Shown: positions 59,353 to 64,000 of the stretch, piece after piece
Layout of the letters: each line of letters starts with the position of its first letter
How positions within the stretch are numbered: position 1 is the stretch's first letter
Source: Actinoallomurus spadix
Lineage (GTDB): Bacteria; Actinomycetota; Actinomycetes; Streptosporangiales; Streptosporangiaceae
Reading direction: 5' to 3'
Length of the DNA: 64,000 nucleotides
Assembly (NCBI RefSeq): GCF_024055725.1
Contig: NZ_JAMXMX010000016.1
Span: 1 to 64,000 of the forward strand
Made by a program: the position numbers and the translations under genes
Notes under the pieces: generated by a model
Databases searched by the model: none
What the model was told of the DNA's origin: nothing
What the model saw: the letters and a program-made list of their open reading frames with translations, nothing else

Positions 59353-60396
59353 TCAGGCGGGGATGCGGAGGGTGTTACGGGACAGGCGGGTGACCAGGGC
59401 GGAGTCGATGTCGTGGCCGAGGCCCGGCTGGGTGAGGGGGACGGCGACGACACCGCCGTTGGCGCGGACCGGCGGGGAGACCACGGCGGTTTGGGACGGG
59501 GTCTCGCTGACGTCGCTGGGCAGGTCGCAGCCGGGCAGCGCGGCCAGCGCGACGGCCGCCGCCTGGCCGATGCCGAAGCCCGCCGCGCCCCCGCACCAGG
59601 CGTCCCAGCCGGACGCGAGGGCGCGGTCGTGGGCGCCGCGCGCGGCCGTGAGGCCACCGAGGCGTGAGATCCGCAGGCCGAGCATCCGGCCCGCGCCGAT
59701 CGCGATCGCCGCGTCGACCGTGTCCAGGTCCGCGGGGTCCAGGCACACGGGCGTCTCGATCGCGCGCTGCAGCCGGGCGTGGGCGGCGAGGTCGGCGCCG
59801 GTGAACGGCCGCTCGATCGCGAGGAGCCCGTACGCGTCCAGGGCCTCCAGAGCGGACAGGTGCGCCGCCTCCTCGGTGTACGCCTCGCCGGCGTCGGCCT
59901 GCAGGGCCAGCGCGGGGAACGCCTGGCGCACGGCCCGTACGGGCTCGATGTCCCAGCCGGGCTGCACGGCCAGCGTGACACGGGCATAACCGGCGCTGAC
60001 CAGACGGTTCACGCGGGTGAGCAGCACGTCGAGCATGGGCTCGGCGGTGAGGCGGGCGCCGGCCACGATCGAGGTGCGGGTGCCGCCGAGGGCGTGCGCG
60101 AGCGGGGTGCCCTGACGGCGGCACCACAGGTCCCAGCAGGCGATGTCGATGGCCGAGGCGGCCGGGTGGCCGCCGAGTCCGCCGACGTCCACGACCTCCT
60201 CCGGCAGCTCCCAGTCGAGGTCGAGGAGCGCCGGGCCGACGCGCTCCTCGATGTCGGCCCAGCAGGCGTCGGACGCCGCGACCTCGCCCCAGCCGACGGC
60301 GCCGTCCTGGTCGCAGACCCGCACCACGATGCTCTCCGGCCGCCGGCCGTGGGGCATCGTCATGCGGTAGGCCTCGAACCCCTCGATGCGGGGCAT
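59353..60396 (-). CDS. Enolase-superfamily protein (OSBS/NSAR-like) lacking both catalytic lysines
   Basis: A 347-residue protein, clearly related to o-succinylbenzoate synthase/N-acylamino acid racemase: HPAASAIDIACWDLWCRR, GGTRTSIVAGARLT, PGWDIEPVRAVRQAFPAL, LLAIERPF, ETPVCLDPADLD and WDAWCGGAAGFGIGQAA. The three metal-binding acids are kept (D in QADAGEAY, E in AIERPF, D in CLDPAD). But the KxK motif before PGWD, normally KLKI, reads TLAV, and the second lysine site, normally NIKPGR, reads GLRISR. It therefore lacks both acid/base lysines and should not run the normal racemase or OSBS reaction. ATG at 60396 fits. It is adjacent to guaB1 on the same strand, 99 bp downstream. Confidence 0.85.
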   Translation of the reverse strand: MPRIEGFEAYRMTMPHGRRPESIVVRVCDQDGAVGWGEVAASDACWADIEERVGPALLDLDWELPEEVVDVGGLGGHPAASAIDIACWDLWCRRQGTPLAHALGGTRTSIVAGARLTAEPMLDVLLTRVNRLVSAGYARVTLAVQPGWDIEPVRAVRQAFPALALQADAGEAYTEEAAHLSALEALDAYGLLAIERPFTGADLAAHARLQRAIETPVCLDPADLDTVDAAIAIGAGRMLGLRISRLGGLTAARGAHDRALASGWDAWCGGAAGFGIGQAAAVALAALPGCDLPSDVSETPSQTAVVSPPVRANGGVVAVPLTQPGLGHDIDSALVTRLSRNTLRIPA

Positions 60397-60495
60397 GTCA
60401 CCGTCCTCGCCTAGACATCACCTCTATGATCCACCCATCACGGACGTGCCCTGACGGCGGAGGCCGATGCGGGGCCCGGCCCGCGGATCGGGGAT

Positions 60496-61938
<1,443 letters not shown>

Positions 61939-62261
61939 CTACACCATCCGGAACTCGGGGATCATCGGCACGAGGAAGGCCGCCGTCCATTGTCGGGGAT
62001 ACCCCAGAGTGCCCGGTTCAATGGGATGGCCGGAAGGTCCGGCGGCCCTGGATCGGTCCGCCGGCCGGCGGGTGGGCGACCGGCGGCCGGCCGGTCAGTG
62101 GGTGGCCGGTCGGTGGGCGGAGCGGGTGGCCGCCCGGATGATCGGGGGGTGGGCGGCGCCGGCGGGCCACGGTCGGCGACCATGAGTGGAAGCGGTGCGT
62201 CAAGAGCTCCCCATCCCGTCGGATCGGAGTGGTCCGGCCGCCGGGCTCCGGCCCGTTCCTG

Positions 62262-62280
62262 GGCAGGAAACTTTCCTGCC
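62262..62280. promoter_or_regulatory. Perfect 19-bp palindrome in the guaB1-lrp gap
   Basis: GGCAGGAAA-C-TTTCCTGCC is perfectly symmetrical, about 330 bp before guaB1 and 500 bp before the Lrp-type gene. It looks like a binding site for a dimeric regulator or a strong hairpin; no neighbouring regulator can be assigned. Confidence 0.45.
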
Positions 62281-62728
62281 AGGGGCATTGACCCCCCGTC
62301 ATTTCCCCATGGAACACTTGACCTCTGAGCTGTCCCACCGCACTTTGCGGATCCGGCGCCGCCTCCGGCCCGGTTGGCCGGGTGCGGGGGGCGCATTCCC
62401 TCGCTGAGAGGCATTCATGCAGTTCAGAGTCCTGCGTGTCACGCCGCCCCGGGCCCTGGCCGATGAGCGGACGCTCCCATCACCCCGCGCACGGGATGAC
62501 GCCGTCGCTTGCCGAGCGCGACCGCCCGGCGCGCATGTGACGAGCGTCGCGCGAATACGGCGGGAACTGGTTCGCGACTACCGACGAGATGATCGTGGAC
62601 GTTGCCATGCCGACGGATCGTGCCACGCGCCGATTTCGGCACCCACGTCCCCCCTCGCCGACACATTCGTGGTCCTTCAGCGAACAAACACGAACAACGC
62701 TTCGTTTTCGCGACGAACACGTCACTAA

Positions 62729-62740
62729 TGAAATGATCAT
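62729..62740. promoter_or_regulatory. Candidate Lrp/AsnC binding motif, copy 1
   Basis: TGAAATGATCAT, with the palindromic core ATGATCAT, occurs 41 bp before the Lrp-type start. The same 12 bases recur after the gene at 63698-63709. Autoregulation by the encoded protein is a reasonable guess. Confidence 0.4.
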
Positions 62741-62780
62741 GCAAACAACTGCAGGACCATACATCCCCAGGAGGAACCCC

Positions 62781-63671
62781 GTGCTCGATGCGGTCGACGC
62801 CGTGCTCGTACGCGAGCTGCAGCGGGATGGGAGGGCCACCTTCCAGGCGCTCGCCGACCGTGTAGGGCTGTCCCGCACGGCCGTGCGCACGCGCGTACAG
62901 CACCTCCTCGATTCGGGGATCGTGCGCGTGGTGGGAATCGTGCACGCGTCGGTGGTCGGGACCGGAGCGATCGGTCACCTGGCGGTCGACGTCGACGGTC
63001 CGGCGCGCCAGGTCGCCGAGGCGGTCTCCCGCCGGGCCGCGACGTGGTTCGCCGCCCTGGCGGCGGGAGCGCACCCCGTGGTCGCGGAGCTGCGCGTACG
63101 CGATGACGCGGCGCTCGTCGAGGAGGTCGACGCGGTGCGCGCGCTGCCCGGAGTCCGCGGTATCGAGGTGTTCCGCGTGACGACGGTCGTCAAGGACGCG
63201 CACTCGGTCGTGACCGAGCTGCCCGACGTGTCGCTGGACGAGATCGACTGGCGGCTGCTGCGCGAGCTGACCCGGGACGGCCGCACCCCGTACACGAGGC
63301 TGGCCGAGGTCGTGGGTCTCTCGCAGGCGGCGACGCGGGCCCGCGCCGTACGCCTGATGCGCTCCGGGATCATCCACGTGACGGGCATCGTCGACTCCCA
63401 GGCGCTCGGCTCCGGTGAGCTGGCCGGGCTGGGGGTCCGGGTGTCCTCCGACATCGGCGCGGCCGCGTCGCGGATCGCCGCGCTGCCCGGCGTCAACTAT
63501 GTGGTGACCGGATTCGGCCGTCATGATCTGCTCTGCGGGATCGACGCGACCTCCCGGGACGTGCTGCTGAGCACGCTCGAGGCGGTCCGCGCGGTCCCCG
63601 GCGTATGGGTCGGGGAGACGTGGCAGCACCTCGACGTCGTCAAGCGCGTCTACGGGGCGGAGCTGCCGTAG
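62781..63671 (+). CDS. Lrp/AsnC-family regulator with two fused modules
   Basis: A 296-residue protein, twice the usual 150. Each half has an HTH followed by an AsnC ligand domain: LDAVDAVLVRELQRDGR with LADRVGLSRTAVRTRVQHLL in the first, and LDEIDWRLLRELTRDGR with LAEVVGLSQAATRARAVRLM in the second. The effector-binding loops are divergent (VVTGFGRHDLLCGID in the second is the better match). The GTG at 62781 has a strong AGGAGGAA site. Such double-module proteins are common in actinomycetes. Faces a LysR gene downstream on the same strand. Confidence 0.9.
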   Translation: MLDAVDAVLVRELQRDGRATFQALADRVGLSRTAVRTRVQHLLDSGIVRVVGIVHASVVGTGAIGHLAVDVDGPARQVAEAVSRRAATWFAALAAGAHPVVAELRVRDDAALVEEVDAVRALPGVRGIEVFRVTTVVKDAHSVVTELPDVSLDEIDWRLLRELTRDGRTPYTRLAEVVGLSQAATRARAVRLMRSGIIHVTGIVDSQALGSGELAGLGVRVSSDIGAAASRIAALPGVNYVVTGFGRHDLLCGIDATSRDVLLSTLEAVRAVPGVWVGETWQHLDVVKRVYGAELP

Positions 63672-63688
63672 CGGCCGGAGTGAAATCC

Positions 63689-63718
63689 GCCGGTCATTGA
63701 AATGATCATCTGACCGGC
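63689..63718 (+). terminator. Hairpin after the Lrp-type gene
   Basis: GCCGGTCA (63689-63696) and TGACCGGC (63711-63718) pair perfectly around a 14-base loop that contains the second TGAAATGATCAT motif (63698-63709). It begins 18 bases after the Lrp stop. It may terminate the Lrp message or be an operator for the LysR gene; the embedded motif makes both possible. Confidence 0.45.
63698..63709. promoter_or_regulatory. Candidate Lrp/AsnC binding motif, copy 2
   Basis: A second exact copy of TGAAATGATCAT, about 96 bp before the LysR start and inside the loop of the hairpin at 63689-63718. Confidence 0.4.
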
Positions 63719-63804
63719 TCGAGAAAACTTCGGCAACACCGGAAGTCCAGGCCAATTCCGGCTATGTCAACGACCAATCCGGCGCCTTGTCATACCGTCG
63801 TGGC

Positions 63805-64000
63805 ATGAATCTGCGGCAGCTGCGCTATGTCGTCGCGACCGCCGACCACGGGACGATGACCGCGGCGGCGCAGGCCCTGTTCGTCGCGCAGCCCGCACTG
63901 TCGCGGGCGATCCGCGACCTGGAGCGTGAGCTCGGCGTCGAGCTGTTCGCGCGCGCCGGCCGTGGCGTCGCGCTGACGGACACCGGCGAGGAGATCGTCC
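63805..64000 (+). CDS. LysR-family transcriptional regulator, N-terminal part (runs off right edge)
   Basis: The visible 65 codons are a full LysR-type HTH: NLRQLRYVVATADHGTMTAA, AQALFVAQPALSRAIRDLE and RELGVELFARAGRGVALTD. The ATG at 63805 has only a weak ribosome site (GTCGTGG). The ligand-binding domain lies beyond the window. Target unknown. Confidence 0.88.
   Translation, partial: MNLRQLRYVVATADHGTMTAAAQALFVAQPALSRAIRDLERELGVELFARAGRGVALTDTGEEIV

Overview
The window is very high-GC DNA with dense, mostly GTG/ATG-started genes, many 4-base GTGA/ATGA overlaps, actinobacterial-only families (a conservon cvnABCD, PknG-GlnX-GlnH, Bcr/CflA and DHA2 exporters, GuaB1, DUF574-type methyltransferase) and no rRNA, tRNA, CRISPR or insertion sequence that I could recognise. 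It looks like a chromosomal segment of a filamentous actinomycete; a Streptosporangiales-type organism (Actinomadura/Actinoallomurus-like) is my best guess, from gene style only.

Layout. 1-9.8 kb: a 5'-terminal piece of a LuxR-type AAA regulator, a PucR-type regulator, a two-gene unit of unknown function with a tiny coupled first ORF, the helicase HrpB, an MFS transporter with a clear terminator, and a DUF485/acetate-symporter pair. 9.9-18.2 kb: an operon of ABC exporter plus NarL-type two-component system, then two multidrug MFS exporters around a TetR gene with a double palindromic operator, and an NADP-dependent reductase. 18.4-27.9 kb: a small leader-plus-membrane-protein unit and then the most interesting block, a seven-gene operon that reads (minus strand, 27.9 to 18.9 kb) coiled-coil protein, PknG-like kinase, PP2C phosphatase, VWA protein, FHA protein, GlnX-like membrane sensor, GlnH-like binding lipoprotein. 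It joins the mycobacterial amino-acid sensing pathway (GlnH-GlnX-PknG-FHA) to a VWA/PP2C/kinase triad like that of Ter stress systems.

28.1-31.2 kb: a deletion scar fusing the 5' part of a SigJ-like sigma gene to the 3' part of a DoxX-like gene, an orphan pqqA-pqqB pair, and an ECF sigma/zinc anti-sigma pair. 31.3-41.1 kb: a conservon (cvnD, C, B, A) directly followed on the same strand by a diterpenoid cluster (class II cyclase, class I synthase, P450), with a polyprenyl diphosphate synthase reading away from it. 41.2-54.8 kb: accessory and metabolic genes (methyltransferases, secreted hydrolases, glycerate kinase, a TetR/SnoaL pair with a perfect 26-bp palindrome, oxidoreductase/WYL regulator, a VPS62-like membrane protein).

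55-64 kb: a stand-alone ClpX, an amino-acid ABC transporter preceded by a cysteine-type leader peptide, an enolase-superfamily protein whose catalytic lysines are missing, GuaB1, a double-module Lrp/AsnC regulator and the start of a LysR gene that runs off the right edge.
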